From contig CASGEL010000004.1 in assembly GCA_949300485.1 (NCBI GenBank), forward strand, positions 62,001 through 126,000: a DNA stretch of 64,000 nt, written 5' to 3'. The stretch is from an uncultured bacterium (GTDB lineage Bacteria; Cyanobacteriota; Vampirovibrionia; Gastranaerophilales; Gastranaerophilaceae). Numbering within the stretch: position 1 is the stretch's first letter; each line of letters opens with the position of its first letter. Below, piece by piece: positions 1 to 7,976 of this stretch. Under the pieces are notes generated by a model. The model saw only the letters and a list, made by a program, of their open reading frames with translations. It ran no database searches and was not told the origin of the DNA. The position numbers were made by a program, and so were the translations under genes.

Positions 1-398
1 GGTACGTCTTCACTTGTTATGAGCTCATTGATTACATATTTTAAAAATAAATAAGCTTCGCCAAGATTTGATTTAATAATAAAGACTTTGTTATATTTGC
101 TATTAACTATCTTTTTTAATTGCTTTTTTAATTCTGTTACTTTTGATATCCGTTTTATTGCTATATTAAATAATGATATTTCTATATTATCAAGTGTTTC
201 AACTCTTTTGTATAAGGTATAGTTCAATATTTTTATTTTTTTTGTTTCAATGTAGTCTTTAAATATTTTTTCCTTTACTATAAATTTTAATAATTCCTTT
301 ATCTTATAATTATAATCCTTGGTTATTTTACATACTTGAATTCCAAATATGCTGTAAATTTCTTCTTTGTTATTAGTTTTCTTATCTAGTATTTTCAT
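1..398 (-). CDS. partial unknown protein, possibly glycosyltransferase-like (C-terminus beyond left edge)
   Basis: An open frame of 132 codons runs without a stop from an ATG at 398 off the left edge, so only the N-terminus is present. A GGGG stretch eight bases before the ATG is a plausible ribosome binding site. The start reads MKILDKKTNN. About 100 residues in is a hydrophobic stretch followed by SNLGEAYLF, which recalls the first beta-strand/loop of heptosyltransferase-like capsule enzymes. That resemblance is weak and I do not claim the family. The gene lies downstream of csaB on the same strand, so a role in surface polysaccharide synthesis is an inference from context. The 174 bases separating it from csaB allow it its own promoter. 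Confidence 0.6.
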   Translation of the reverse strand, partial: MKILDKKTNNKEEIYSIFGIQVCKITKDYNYKIKELLKFIVKEKIFKDYIETKKIKILNYTLYKRVETLDNIEISLFNIAIKRISKVTELKKQLKKIVNSKYNKVFIIKSNLGEAYLFLKYVINELITSEDV

Positions 399-572
399 GT
401 GATTAACCCCGAATTTGTGAGAACTCATTAATTCGAAAGTTTTTATATCCCAATCTTAATCTGTCCCAAAAATTCTTCTAAGACATTCTAATATGCTCAA
501 ATTAAAAATAATTCGTTTGCAGCACAAAAATTGCCCGGATGGCTAATATTTTGTTAATATAAATTAATATAA

Positions 573-1592
573 TTATTCGTTTATAACCTTTTCAAAACCT
601 CGCCAGTCGAACTTTTTAGTTTGAACAGCTGCGGCCAGTTTATAAGTATCTATATCTTTTAACTCTTTAAATTGGTTTTGGAATTCTGATTTTAAGTCTA
701 TAATGGGTAATTCAAATTCTGTGGCTATTTTTTCGATCTTAATGTCATAGTTTATTGCAAGAGTTTTTGTTGCAGAAAGTAAAGCCACAATGATTGCATG
801 AAATCTCATTGCTATTAAATACTTGGCTCTGGTTATTCCTGCAATAATCTCTTCATCAGTTAAATTAGAATATATTGTTGTTTTAATTTTATCATTTAGT
901 AAATTTAATGCTTTTTCAAATTTTTTACAGACTTCAATGTCAATTTCGTCTTGGAAGGAATAAATTTCAATATTTTTGTCAGAAAATTCTTTAGCTATTT
1001 TTTGCGCAAGTCTGTCGATAAAATCTTCATTCATATATTTACAGTTTCTTAGTTGTACTGCTACAATGTCTTCTTTTTCAATGTCAGGAATATCTGAAGA
1101 AAAAATCGGGTCGCATAATAAGTCTGCATTAATTCCCCAATTTTTTAGCAGTTCATAACTTTTTATATCTCTTACGCTTATGTAGTGACAGTGTCGTAAT
1201 AAAGTTTTTGTTAAAATTTTTCCTATCGGATTGTTTATAGGCCCTATGCCTTGAGCAAAGATTATAACCTTTTTATGTAATATCAATCCCAAGAAGATTA
1301 TAAATAAATAATAGATTAGGCTCTTGAAGCTTGTTGTATCCTGGAGCAAGCTTCCTCCACCAGAGATAAGACAGTCGGATTTTGATATTGCCCCTATGAT
1401 ATCCATTATATTAAAAGTATAAACACTTCTTATGTGTTTGAATTTGTTCATAGTATATTTGGGATTGGATGAAATAACGGTGATTCTATGGTTGTACTGT
1501 TTTAATTTCTGTACAATCACAGAAAGTATTGCTTCATCTCCAAAATTTTTAAATCCAAAATATCCGGATAATACAAATCTTTTTTTATTCAT
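573..1592 (-). CDS. csaB: polysaccharide pyruvyl transferase, CsaB family
   Basis: CsaB-type enzymes transfer a ketal pyruvyl group from phosphoenolpyruvate to secondary cell-wall polysaccharide, where it can anchor SLH-domain surface proteins. The 339-aa length fits the family. Residues 10-24 carry the N-terminal signature GYFGFKNFGDEA, GGGS is at 78-81 and AQGIGP at 113-118. A conserved MRFHA motif lies in the C-terminal half. The protein has no signal peptide, so it should act in the cytoplasm, although a hydrophobic stretch near residues 93-106 could lie against the membrane. It follows the kdgK-like gene by three bases and is probably in one operon with it and the aldolase gene. PEP supplied by sugar catabolism would be the donor. 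The family call is strong; the acceptor polymer is unknown. Confidence 0.88.
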   Translation of the reverse strand: MNKKRFVLSGYFGFKNFGDEAILSVIVQKLKQYNHRITVISSNPKYTMNKFKHIRSVYTFNIMDIIGAISKSDCLISGGGSLLQDTTSFKSLIYYLFIIFLGLILHKKVIIFAQGIGPINNPIGKILTKTLLRHCHYISVRDIKSYELLKNWGINADLLCDPIFSSDIPDIEKEDIVAVQLRNCKYMNEDFIDRLAQKIAKEFSDKNIEIYSFQDEIDIEVCKKFEKALNLLNDKIKTTIYSNLTDEEIIAGITRAKYLIAMRFHAIIVALLSATKTLAINYDIKIEKIATEFELPIIDLKSEFQNQFKELKDIDTYKLAAAVQTKKFDWRGFEKVINE

Positions 1593-1595
1593 AAT

Positions 1596-2543
1596 TTATT
1601 CCTCGGATTTATAAATTTTATAAACCTCATCATAATAAGGGATAGATTTAACTGCGCCTATGCCTTGCGCTTGTAATCCAGCTGCTATGGATGCTATTTT
1701 TGCCGATTCCGCAGCTGAATAGGAGTTTGCAATTGCATGTAAAAATGCTCCATTAAAAGCATCTCCGGAAGATGTTGTATCAACTACATTTTCGGTATAG
1801 AAAGGAACAAATATTGTGTTTCTCTGGTTATTGTTAATGAAATAGCCTTTATCCGCGCTTGATTTAATAACTACAACCTGAACTCCAAAGTCTGTAATTC
1901 TTTTCATTATATTTTCTAGAGATTCTATTTCAAAGATGCTCTTTGTATCATATTTAGAACTCATGAAAAGGATATCTGTTAGTTCAATAATTTCATCAAA
2001 ATATTCTCTTGCATCTTCTTTTGATGATATTAAACTTGAGTAATTTGGGTCATATGCGGTTAAAATTCCGTTTTCTTTAGCAACGGTAAAAGCTTTTTTA
2101 ACAGCTTCCCTTGCTGATAGGGATAAAGATTGTGTTATTCCTGACGCATAGATTATTTTTGAATTTTTGATATAATTTTCGTCAATGTCTTCTATTGAAA
2201 TCTTTGCTGGAGCAATTTTATTTCTATAATAAATAAATTCCTTTTCAGCATTTTCTTCTCTTGATACCATATAAAGTCCGTTTTTACCATCAACTAGTTT
2301 TAAATGGTCAAGATTAAGCCCTTCATTTTTCCAACCTGAAAGCATAAAATCTTTAAATGGGTCATTTCCAAGAGCTGTTATGAAGCCAACTTTGGAATTC
2401 AAACGACTTGCGGATATAGCAGTTACTAAAGTATCCCCACCGTAATATTTGTGTAAACATTCAGCGTTTCCCAGTTTTTGGTTAGTAGAAAATTCAACTA
2501 AACTTTCACCTATAGTTATAAGATCAAATATTTTATCACTCAT
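1596..2543 (-). CDS. kdgK: PfkB-family sugar kinase, probably 2-keto-3-deoxygluconate kinase
   Basis: A ribokinase/PfkB-fold kinase of 315 aa. The N-terminal sugar-binding glycines (YYGGDTLVTA) fall near residues 33-42. The C-terminal signature DTTSSGDAFNGAF starts at residue 255 and places the catalytic base at Asp261. KdgK phosphorylates 2-keto-3-deoxygluconate to KDPG. That substrate is inferred from the neighbouring KDPG-aldolase-like gene two bases upstream, because PfkB kinases cannot be assigned a substrate from motifs alone. It is cytoplasmic and sits in the middle of a minus-strand operon ending in csaB. It could instead act on another ketose or deoxyketose. Confidence 0.78.
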   Translation of the reverse strand: MSDKIFDLITIGESLVEFSTNQKLGNAECLHKYYGGDTLVTAISASRLNSKVGFITALGNDPFKDFMLSGWKNEGLNLDHLKLVDGKNGLYMVSREENAEKEFIYYRNKIAPAKISIEDIDENYIKNSKIIYASGITQSLSLSAREAVKKAFTVAKENGILTAYDPNYSSLISSKEDAREYFDEIIELTDILFMSSKYDTKSIFEIESLENIMKRITDFGVQVVVIKSSADKGYFINNNQRNTIFVPFYTENVVDTTSSGDAFNGAFLHAIANSYSAAESAKIASIAAGLQAQGIGAVKSIPYYDEVYKIYKSEE

Positions 2544-2545
2544 AA

Positions 2546-3151
2546 TTATGTTAATTGCTCCAATAGTATTTTTGTACGTTTTGTAATTTCATTATAAGAT
2601 TCTGCTTTTGTCAGATGCCTACCTACTCCAACTGCTATGGCTCCTGCATTAATATAACTTTGAACTTCTGATAATTGCACATTTCCCTGCGGTATTACAC
2701 TAAGAAATGGCATGGGTCTTAATAAATTTTCAATATAACTTACTCCACCCATTGCAGTAATAGGATAAATTTTAACGACTGGTATTCTTGATTTCCAGGC
2801 GTTATAGGCTTCATTAGCAGTTGAAGTCCCTGCAATAAAAGGAACTCGTTTATCTTTTGAGATTTTTAGTAAATTAGTTTGGAATATGGGAGATGATATA
2901 ATTTTTGCCCCAGAGTCCAGTGCTGCTTGAGCTTGTATTGATGTGATTATTCCTCCTGCACAAACAATTGCATCATCTGAAACTGCTTTAATTGCGTTAA
3001 ATATTCTTGGGTTTTCAACATTTATTTCCATTACGTCTAATCCACCGTCCAGTAAGGCTTTTACCTTATTTATTACATCCTGTGGATCAGAACTTCTGAT
3101 TATTGGTAAAACTTTATTTTGTTTGAGTTTTTCTATTAAGTTTATGTTCAT
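2546..3151 (-). CDS. eda: KDPG/KHG aldolase-like protein (divergent)
   Basis: A class I aldolase TIM barrel of 201 aa, typical length for KDPG aldolase, which splits 2-keto-3-deoxy-6-phosphogluconate into pyruvate and glyceraldehyde 3-phosphate. Lys127 in VVKIYP aligns with the Schiff-base lysine, and Glu42 in MEINVE with the catalytic glutamate. Several other motifs deviate: GAGTV appears as CAGGI, and the phosphate-binding PTGGI as PQGNV. The substrate may therefore differ from KDPG. The start codon follows an AAAGGAC ribosome binding site, and a TATAAT box lies about 24 bases upstream, so this is probably the first gene of the operon with the sugar kinase and csaB. Confidence 0.78.
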   Translation of the reverse strand: MNINLIEKLKQNKVLPIIRSSDPQDVINKVKALLDGGLDVMEINVENPRIFNAIKAVSDDAIVCAGGIITSIQAQAALDSGAKIISSPIFQTNLLKISKDKRVPFIAGTSTANEAYNAWKSRIPVVKIYPITAMGGVSYIENLLRPMPFLSVIPQGNVQLSEVQSYINAGAIAVGVGRHLTKAESYNEITKRTKILLEQLT

Positions 3152-3174
3152 AATTTGTCCTTTTTTTGAAATTT

Positions 3175-3183
3175 ATTATATCA
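3175..3183 (-). promoter_or_regulatory. extended -10 promoter of the eda-kdgK-csaB operon
   Basis: On the minus strand this reads TGA followed directly by TATAAT, an extended -10 element. It predicts a transcription start near 3168 and a 17-base leader that holds the AAAGGAC ribosome binding site of the aldolase gene. No good -35 hexamer is obvious, as is usual for extended -10 promoters. Confidence 0.5.
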
Positions 3184-3212
3184 TAACATTAATATCTATT
3201 CGGGAGAAATTT

Positions 3213-5216
3213 ATGAAAAAGATTAAGCACAAATTATTTTATCTGGTATCTTTTTTTATATACTGCATATTTGCGCTGGTTGCGATTTTATTGTCTTTGA
3301 TATATCTTGAACCGGAATTAAAAGGATTTTTTATTTCAAGCTTTGCTGCAAGTAAAGTAGGTTCTCCAAATATTATTGAAATAGTTATTGATGATGCTTC
3401 AATAGGCAAATATCAATGGCCATGGCCGAAATATATGTATACTGAACTGTTAGATTATTTTCATACATACGCAAAACCAAAGGTAATCGGTTTTGATTTA
3501 ATTCCAAGTATTAATCCTATGAGTAAGGCGGATGTTGATTTTGTAAAACAAGTAGGCAAGATGGATAATCTTGTCACTGGATTTATTCCGGATGAAAGTT
3601 TTTCTGAAGGTTCAAATGATAAATTCTTAAATGATTTTAAGAAGAAATATGCTCTTAAAACTGATTATAAAACTACAGAGATTCATTCGGGTTATAATAT
3701 TCATATTCCAAAATTATATCTTGATAATTCTAAATATTTCGGCTCTGTAAAAATTTCTAAAAATTCAATATTTGAAGATATACTTTCGGCTCTTGATATA
3801 TATTCCGGATCTGGAATTGTTTTTTCTACAACTAATATTGTAAAAATAGGAGATGCATATTATCCTTCCTTACCTTTAAAAATGTATCTTTATGAAAATT
3901 CAGCTAATGAAGTTACCATTAATCCTGAAAATATAATTGTTAATAAGACAGGTCTAAAAATTCCTCATAATCTAGTCAGTAATGCTGATATTCAGACAGA
4001 TATCAGGTATTACCAAAATATAAGATATCAGAATAAACATAATAAATTTGTTAAAAGCGATTATACGCACTATGCACTTTCTGCGTATGCAATTATTGAT
4101 TCATACAGAAATCTTAAGGCTGGCAAACCTCAGAAGGGAGACATTGATCCTTCTATTTTTAAAGATGCTGTTGTATTTATTGGTGCAAATATATCAGGAC
4201 CTAGCGCAGATGTTTTGAATACACCTATGTCAGAAAGACATCCTGGTGTTGATGTTCAAGCTACGGTATATGACAATTTATCAAATAATCAATTTATGCA
4301 TACTGTTGGATTTGGTATACAGTTTTTTGTTTTACTTGTTGTATCATTGTTAACCTTTTTGTCTGTTTTTAGACTAAAACTTTTGAAATCTATGCTGAGC
4401 ATTTTAATGCTTGACACTCTATTCTTCGGGCTGGTTGCTTTTTGTGCATACTGCGGATATTTGATGAGTTTTATTGTTCCTATTTCTGTACAGCTTGTTA
4501 CATTGATTTTTGGGTACTCATTTAAATTTATTACTGAAAATAGAAATAAAGAAAAAATAAAACAAGCTATGGGTAAATATCTTTCTCAAGACATCATGAA
4601 AAATGTCGTGAGCAATATTGACGATTTAAAGCTTGGTGGTAAGCGTGCAGTTGTTACAGTTCTTTTTTCTGATATTAGAGGATTCACAAGCTTAAGTGAA
4701 AAAATGTCTGCAGAAGAAGTTTCTATGATCTTGAATGAATATTTTGCGGAGATGGAGCCGATTATCAGTAAATATAATGGTGTAATAAATAAATTTATCG
4801 GGGATGCTGTTATGGCGATTTTCGGAGAGCCTATACAGGATGTAAACCACCCTAAAAATGCAGTTAAGTGTGCTTATGAAATGCTAAAGAAAGTTGAATA
4901 TTTACGGGAAAAATGGCTGTATGAGGGTAAACCTAAAATCGAAATTGGTGTCGGAATCAATACAGGTGAGGTTTTTATCGGCAACATTGGCACCGAAAAC
5001 CGTATGGAGTATACTGTTATAGGGGATACCGTAAATCTTGCAAGTCGTATTGAAAGTTATAATAAAGTATATAAAACAAACCTTTTGGTAAGCAGTTCGA
5101 CTTACGAATATATTGCTGATATTGCTGATGTTATAAAAATTAGCGAAGTTCATATACGAGGCAAGGCTAAAAAGATGGACATATATGAAGTTTTGCGAAT
5201 TGACAAAGACAGATAA
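3213..5216 (+). CDS. CHASE2-domain class III adenylate cyclase
   Basis: A membrane-bound cyclase of 667 aa. An N-terminal membrane helix (residues ~10-30) leads into an extracytoplasmic CHASE2 sensor (~30-370, including IEIVIDDASIG and FIGANISGPSADVLNTP). Two to three further membrane segments follow, and then a class III cyclase domain (~480-660). The metal-binding aspartates are visible in LFSDIRGF (near residue 486) and FIGDAVMAIF. Asn and Arg of VNLASR are the transition-state residues, and a Lys precedes FIGDA as in adenylate cyclases. The start at 3213 was chosen because GGGAGA sits five bases upstream and the membrane helix follows directly. Earlier in-frame starts would run back through eda. 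It stands alone on its strand and probably converts an external signal into cAMP. Confidence 0.88.
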   Translation: MKKIKHKLFYLVSFFIYCIFALVAILLSLIYLEPELKGFFISSFAASKVGSPNIIEIVIDDASIGKYQWPWPKYMYTELLDYFHTYAKPKVIGFDLIPSINPMSKADVDFVKQVGKMDNLVTGFIPDESFSEGSNDKFLNDFKKKYALKTDYKTTEIHSGYNIHIPKLYLDNSKYFGSVKISKNSIFEDILSALDIYSGSGIVFSTTNIVKIGDAYYPSLPLKMYLYENSANEVTINPENIIVNKTGLKIPHNLVSNADIQTDIRYYQNIRYQNKHNKFVKSDYTHYALSAYAIIDSYRNLKAGKPQKGDIDPSIFKDAVVFIGANISGPSADVLNTPMSERHPGVDVQATVYDNLSNNQFMHTVGFGIQFFVLLVVSLLTFLSVFRLKLLKSMLSILMLDTLFFGLVAFCAYCGYLMSFIVPISVQLVTLIFGYSFKFITENRNKEKIKQAMGKYLSQDIMKNVVSNIDDLKLGGKRAVVTVLFSDIRGFTSLSEKMSAEEVSMILNEYFAEMEPIISKYNGVINKFIGDAVMAIFGEPIQDVNHPKNAVKCAYEMLKKVEYLREKWLYEGKPKIEIGVGINTGEVFIGNIGTENRMEYTVIGDTVNLASRIESYNKVYKTNLLVSSSTYEYIADIADVIKISEVHIRGKAKKMDIYEVLRIDKDR

Positions 5217-5225
5217 ATATTTTCT

Positions 5226-6083
5226 TTAGTCTGTATTTGCAAATGATAATTTTTTAATCAGAATTTTGGATAGTAGTTCTCTGTCTTGTGTATATCTGGC
5301 ATAATCATTTAAAATTTCAAAAACCAGAATAATATCTTTTATACTTATTCTTTCATATATTAAATTTGCTAAAATTATTTTCAGGTCAATAGCTGAAAGG
5401 AAAACAGGTATCAGATCATTTACTAACGTAGGGTCCTGCGTTATGACAAGTTCCATTAGTTTTAACACCGTTGTTTTACTCATAATATAATGCGGATATT
5501 TTAAACAGACCTCTTGTAGTGCATTTATTATGAGTGAAACATTCTTATTTTTAACATCAGTTTCAGAAAGGGTGCCTGTATAAACTTTTCTGCTTCTTAC
5601 ATTAATTTCAAAGGCAGATGAGCCAATTGCACATGAGTCTAAAATTCTGACATTTGGTATGATATATCCGAGTAAATCTGTTAATTTATACCGCAATACG
5701 CAAATTTGAGGCAATATTTCAGACACAACAACGGGGGTAATATCTGAACCTATAGTAATTGATAATATGTCAGTTCCCAGGCGTTCATACATATTATTCG
5801 GATTAGCTAAATCTTGCATTTGACTGTTAAGATCATCTAATTTGTCCTTGTTTAATCTGGGATGTTTATTTAAATTTTGGACTTGAAGTTTAAGATTACT
5901 AATTTTTTGCCGGATATTACTAACATCATTATATATATCAAGACTAACTCGTTCTATATTGCCTGCTTCAAAATTGCTATCATTTTCAATAATAGCTTTA
6001 TATAATTCAGGATTAACCATAATAATATCTTTATATTTATTAACAAGTTTTTTATCTATCTCATCAAAAGAACCAATACCCAT
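5226..6083 (-). CDS. free-standing FHIPEP (FlhA/SctV) cytoplasmic-domain homologue
   Basis: Residues ~103-279 of this 285-aa protein resemble the cytoplasmic half of FlhA/SctV, the export-gate protein of flagellar and type III secretion systems. There is a D1-like block (SITIGSDITPVV, then a helix ending LLGYIIPNVRILDS, then INVRSRKVYTG). It is followed by the family's helical block with LIYERISIKDI and FEILNDYARYTQD, which match the ERV.IRD...ILE.L.DYA..T.D pattern. The N-terminal membrane domain is absent and so is the last ~90-residue subdomain. In their place are ~100 residues that look helical or coiled-coil. No flagellar or secretion gene is nearby. An AGGTGG site precedes the ATG. The fold assignment is fairly strong; the function is unknown, and it could be an adaptor or a domesticated remnant. 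Confidence 0.7.
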   Translation of the reverse strand: MGIGSFDEIDKKLVNKYKDIIMVNPELYKAIIENDSNFEAGNIERVSLDIYNDVSNIRQKISNLKLQVQNLNKHPRLNKDKLDDLNSQMQDLANPNNMYERLGTDILSITIGSDITPVVVSEILPQICVLRYKLTDLLGYIIPNVRILDSCAIGSSAFEINVRSRKVYTGTLSETDVKNKNVSLIINALQEVCLKYPHYIMSKTTVLKLMELVITQDPTLVNDLIPVFLSAIDLKIILANLIYERISIKDIILVFEILNDYARYTQDRELLSKILIKKLSFANTD

Positions 6084-6152
6084 AATTTTTCCACCTTTTT
6101 TTTTAAGGTTAGCATATTATGGTAAAAATTTAATCAGTTATATATAGGAAAT

Positions 6153-6180
6153 AAAAAAGGCTTAAACTTAAGCCTTTTTA
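6153..6180 (-). terminator. bidirectional rho-independent terminator downstream of yajQ
   Basis: A near-perfect inverted repeat, AAAAAGGCTTA / TAAGCCTTTTT, has a four-base loop and ends in T runs on both strands. It lies 16 bases after the yajQ stop and before the next minus-strand gene, so it separates the two. Confidence 0.8.
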
Positions 6181-6195
6181 TAAATACATTTTAAC

Positions 6196-6696
6196 TTATC
6201 TGTAATTTGTGAACTGGAGCGGGTAATCGTATTTATCTTCATTTTTTCTCAAAGTTTGAATTACAGCCTGCAAATCATCTTTATCTTTTCCTGTTACCCT
6301 TACCTGTTCACCCTGAATTGATGCCTGAACCTTTAGTTTTGTAGCTTTAATGTCTGATACTATTGTTTTTGCAAGTTCTTGAGTTAAACCTTTTTTTAGT
6401 TCAAAAACCTGTCTGACATTTCCGCCCAGTGCATTTTCTACAGGTTTCGGGTCAAGAATTTTAATGCTGATGTTTCTTTTTACCAGTTTTGATTGAAGAA
6501 TATCTACAATATTCTTAAGTTTCATTTCGTCATTTGTTGTGATAGTGATTGATTTGTCCGCTTCAAGTTCGACTTGTGAATTTGAATTTTTTAAATCAAA
6601 TCGTGAAGTTAATTCTCTTTTAACCTGATCAACAGCGTTTACAAGCTCTTGTTTATTGTATTCAGATACAATATCAAAACTGCAGTCTTTAGCCAT
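6196..6696 (-). CDS. yajQ: YajQ family nucleotide-binding protein (UPF0234)
   Basis: A full-length (166 aa) YajQ/UPF0234 protein. It starts with the family signature around CSFDIVSEYNKQE and ends with a conserved KNEDKYDYPLQF-like block. YajQ proteins have two ferredoxin-like halves that bind nucleic acid or cyclic-di-GMP in studied members; the ligand here is not known. A strong AAGGAGG lies seven bases before the ATG. It is a single-gene unit, with terminators on both sides. The position next to a nucleotide cyclase gene is suggestive but proves nothing. Confidence 0.9.
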   Translation of the reverse strand: MAKDCSFDIVSEYNKQELVNAVDQVKRELTSRFDLKNSNSQVELEADKSITITTNDEMKLKNIVDILQSKLVKRNISIKILDPKPVENALGGNVRQVFELKKGLTQELAKTIVSDIKATKLKVQASIQGEQVRVTGKDKDDLQAVIQTLRKNEDKYDYPLQFTNYR

Positions 6697-6736
6697 AACA
6701 TATCCTCCTTATTTTGTATTGTGGATAATATAACAT

Positions 6737-6762
6737 AAAAAAGCAGAATTTTTCAATTCTGC
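6737..6762 (-). terminator. rho-independent terminator of the 111-aa gene upstream
   Basis: On the minus strand an eight-base-pair stem, GCAGAATT / AATTCTGC, with a GAAA tetraloop is followed by six T residues. It lies 45 bases after the stop codon of the gene ending at 6808 and just before the yajQ start region. Confidence 0.85.
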
Positions 6763-6807
6763 CTAATACACACTTCATGTTCTATACGGGGAATTATATT
6801 ATTCTTT

Positions 6808-7143
6808 CTATGATTTTTTCTTAAATAAATTTTTTATAACTTCAATTCCTTTAGTGATTGCTTTTTTTCCTAATTTAAATCCGACAACGCAAACTGTGCC
6901 GAGAGCTGCAAGAGTTAATATATTTTTCCAAGTTCTTTTATCTTTTTCTTTTTGAGGTAGTTCAACAACGTCATGTGACAGAGGTCCTTTTAAAATCATA
7001 GAATCTCTGGCTCCGGTGAAGCCTCCCATATAACATCCTCCATAAAGTCCTGTATATGGTATATTTAGAGGTTTAAATCCGCATGCAACACCGATATCTT
7101 CAGTGTATGCTGGACCAATATTGTAACTGGAGCCGTCAAACAT
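6808..7143 (-). CDS. small single-span membrane protein of unknown function
   Basis: This 111-aa protein is not recognised. Its first half is rich in Gly, Tyr and Pro (GLYGGCYMGGFTG near residue 33) and looks unstructured. It is followed by a charged linker, one predicted membrane helix (~residues 73-90, LTLAALGTVCVVGF), and a basic tail ending FKKKS. A ribosome-binding-like AAAGG lies about nine bases before the ATG, and a clear terminator follows the gene, so it is a monocistronic unit. The basic tail after the helix suggests the C-terminus faces the cytoplasm. The 145-aa protein at 41325-41762 has a comparable overall style, but I see no convincing alignment. Confidence 0.65.
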   Translation of the reverse strand: MFDGSSYNIGPAYTEDIGVACGFKPLNIPYTGLYGGCYMGGFTGARDSMILKGPLSHDVVELPQKEKDKRTWKNILTLAALGTVCVVGFKLGKKAITKGIEVIKNLFKKKS

Positions 7144-7255
7144 CTTTCTAACCTTTCAAAAATAACCTACATTTATATAAAGTATTTTTTCGGAAAAGAA
7201 TTTACTTTTTTATAAAATTTTGCTTTAATATTCTTAATAATATGAGGGCAGATGT

Positions 7256-7564
7256 ATGAACATGTTTAAAAGATGGTATGATGCAGACGCTGTTGTAAGT
7301 CGTGCAATAAATGAATTAGAGCGTGCTCCTGAAAATATTCAGGTCAGATGCGCCGATTATATTATTGATCTGTTGAAAGACGTTGAATTAGAAAAGTTAA
7401 GTCTTGAGGATCAGTATAATTATATTCTTAGAAGATGGTATGATAAGAATATTAAAGTTTCCCATGCTATTGAATATTTAAGACTTTCTCCTGCTGAAGT
7501 GAGAAGAGAAACAGCTTTAAAGGTTGTAAATTATCTTAAAGAATTGTCAAAAGATGAGGCTTAA
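7256..7564 (+). CDS. small helical protein built from two 54-residue repeats
   Basis: A 102-aa soluble protein. An internal duplication is visible by eye: RWYDADAVVSRAINEL begins at residue 6 and RWYDKNIKVSHAIEYL at residue 60, each followed by a second helix ending in LLKDVE or YLKELS. The repeat period is 54 residues. No catalytic motif is seen, so a protein-binding helical module is more likely than an enzyme. The ATG at 7256 has GAGG eight bases upstream. It may be co-transcribed with the 115-aa gene that starts 51 bases later. The family is not recognised. Confidence 0.72.
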   Translation: MNMFKRWYDADAVVSRAINELERAPENIQVRCADYIIDLLKDVELEKLSLEDQYNYILRRWYDKNIKVSHAIEYLRLSPAEVRRETALKVVNYLKELSKDEA

Positions 7565-7615
7565 TATTTAGACATTTTAACTAATCTGTAGTTTAATGTT
7601 TATGGAGGGATGTTT

Positions 7616-7963
7616 GTGTCGGATGAGATAAATAAAAAAGTTATCAATATGTTTTCTCAGCATAATAAAAATCGTCTGTCAGAAGGTGTGAAAAACAGAG
7701 TTAAATATTATGCCGGTTTTAATTATGTAAAATTAACAAAAGATACAAACGGTAATAAATTCAGTAAAGAAAATTTGTTGCACTATGCCTCAAAATGCCA
7801 CTATATGGTAACCGTTATGCGTGAACTCAACGGTGAAATCGTATTGTACAGTTATGATGTACCGAACTCGGATTTGTTTAAGTTTATGAAATCGTTTGAG
7901 GAAAACACGCTTGACGGAACAATTATTGAGATAGATAAGTATTTTCCTGAGGATTTAGCTTAA
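7616..7963 (+). CDS. conserved-looking 115-aa hypothetical protein
   Basis: A small soluble alpha/beta protein, not recognised. I place the start at the GTG at 7616 (protein begins MSDEINKKV) because GGAGGG at 7604-7609 is six bases upstream. The ATG at 7610 directly abuts that site and could not be used with it. The sequence has a central block with HYASKCHYMVTVMREL followed by beta-rich NGEIVLYSYDV. It carries no signal peptide or membrane segment. It is followed 13 bases later by the radical SAM gene and may be the first gene of that operon. Confidence 0.65.
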   Translation: MSDEINKKVINMFSQHNKNRLSEGVKNRVKYYAGFNYVKLTKDTNGNKFSKENLLHYASKCHYMVTVMRELNGEIVLYSYDVPNSDLFKFMKSFEENTLDGTIIEIDKYFPEDLA

Positions 7964-7976
7964 GAGTGATAGAATA

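Noticed and set aside
2943-3212. in-frame upstream extension of the CHASE2 cyclase
   Set aside because: It would overlap eda on the other strand, and the ATG at 3213 has a ribosome binding site followed by the membrane helix.
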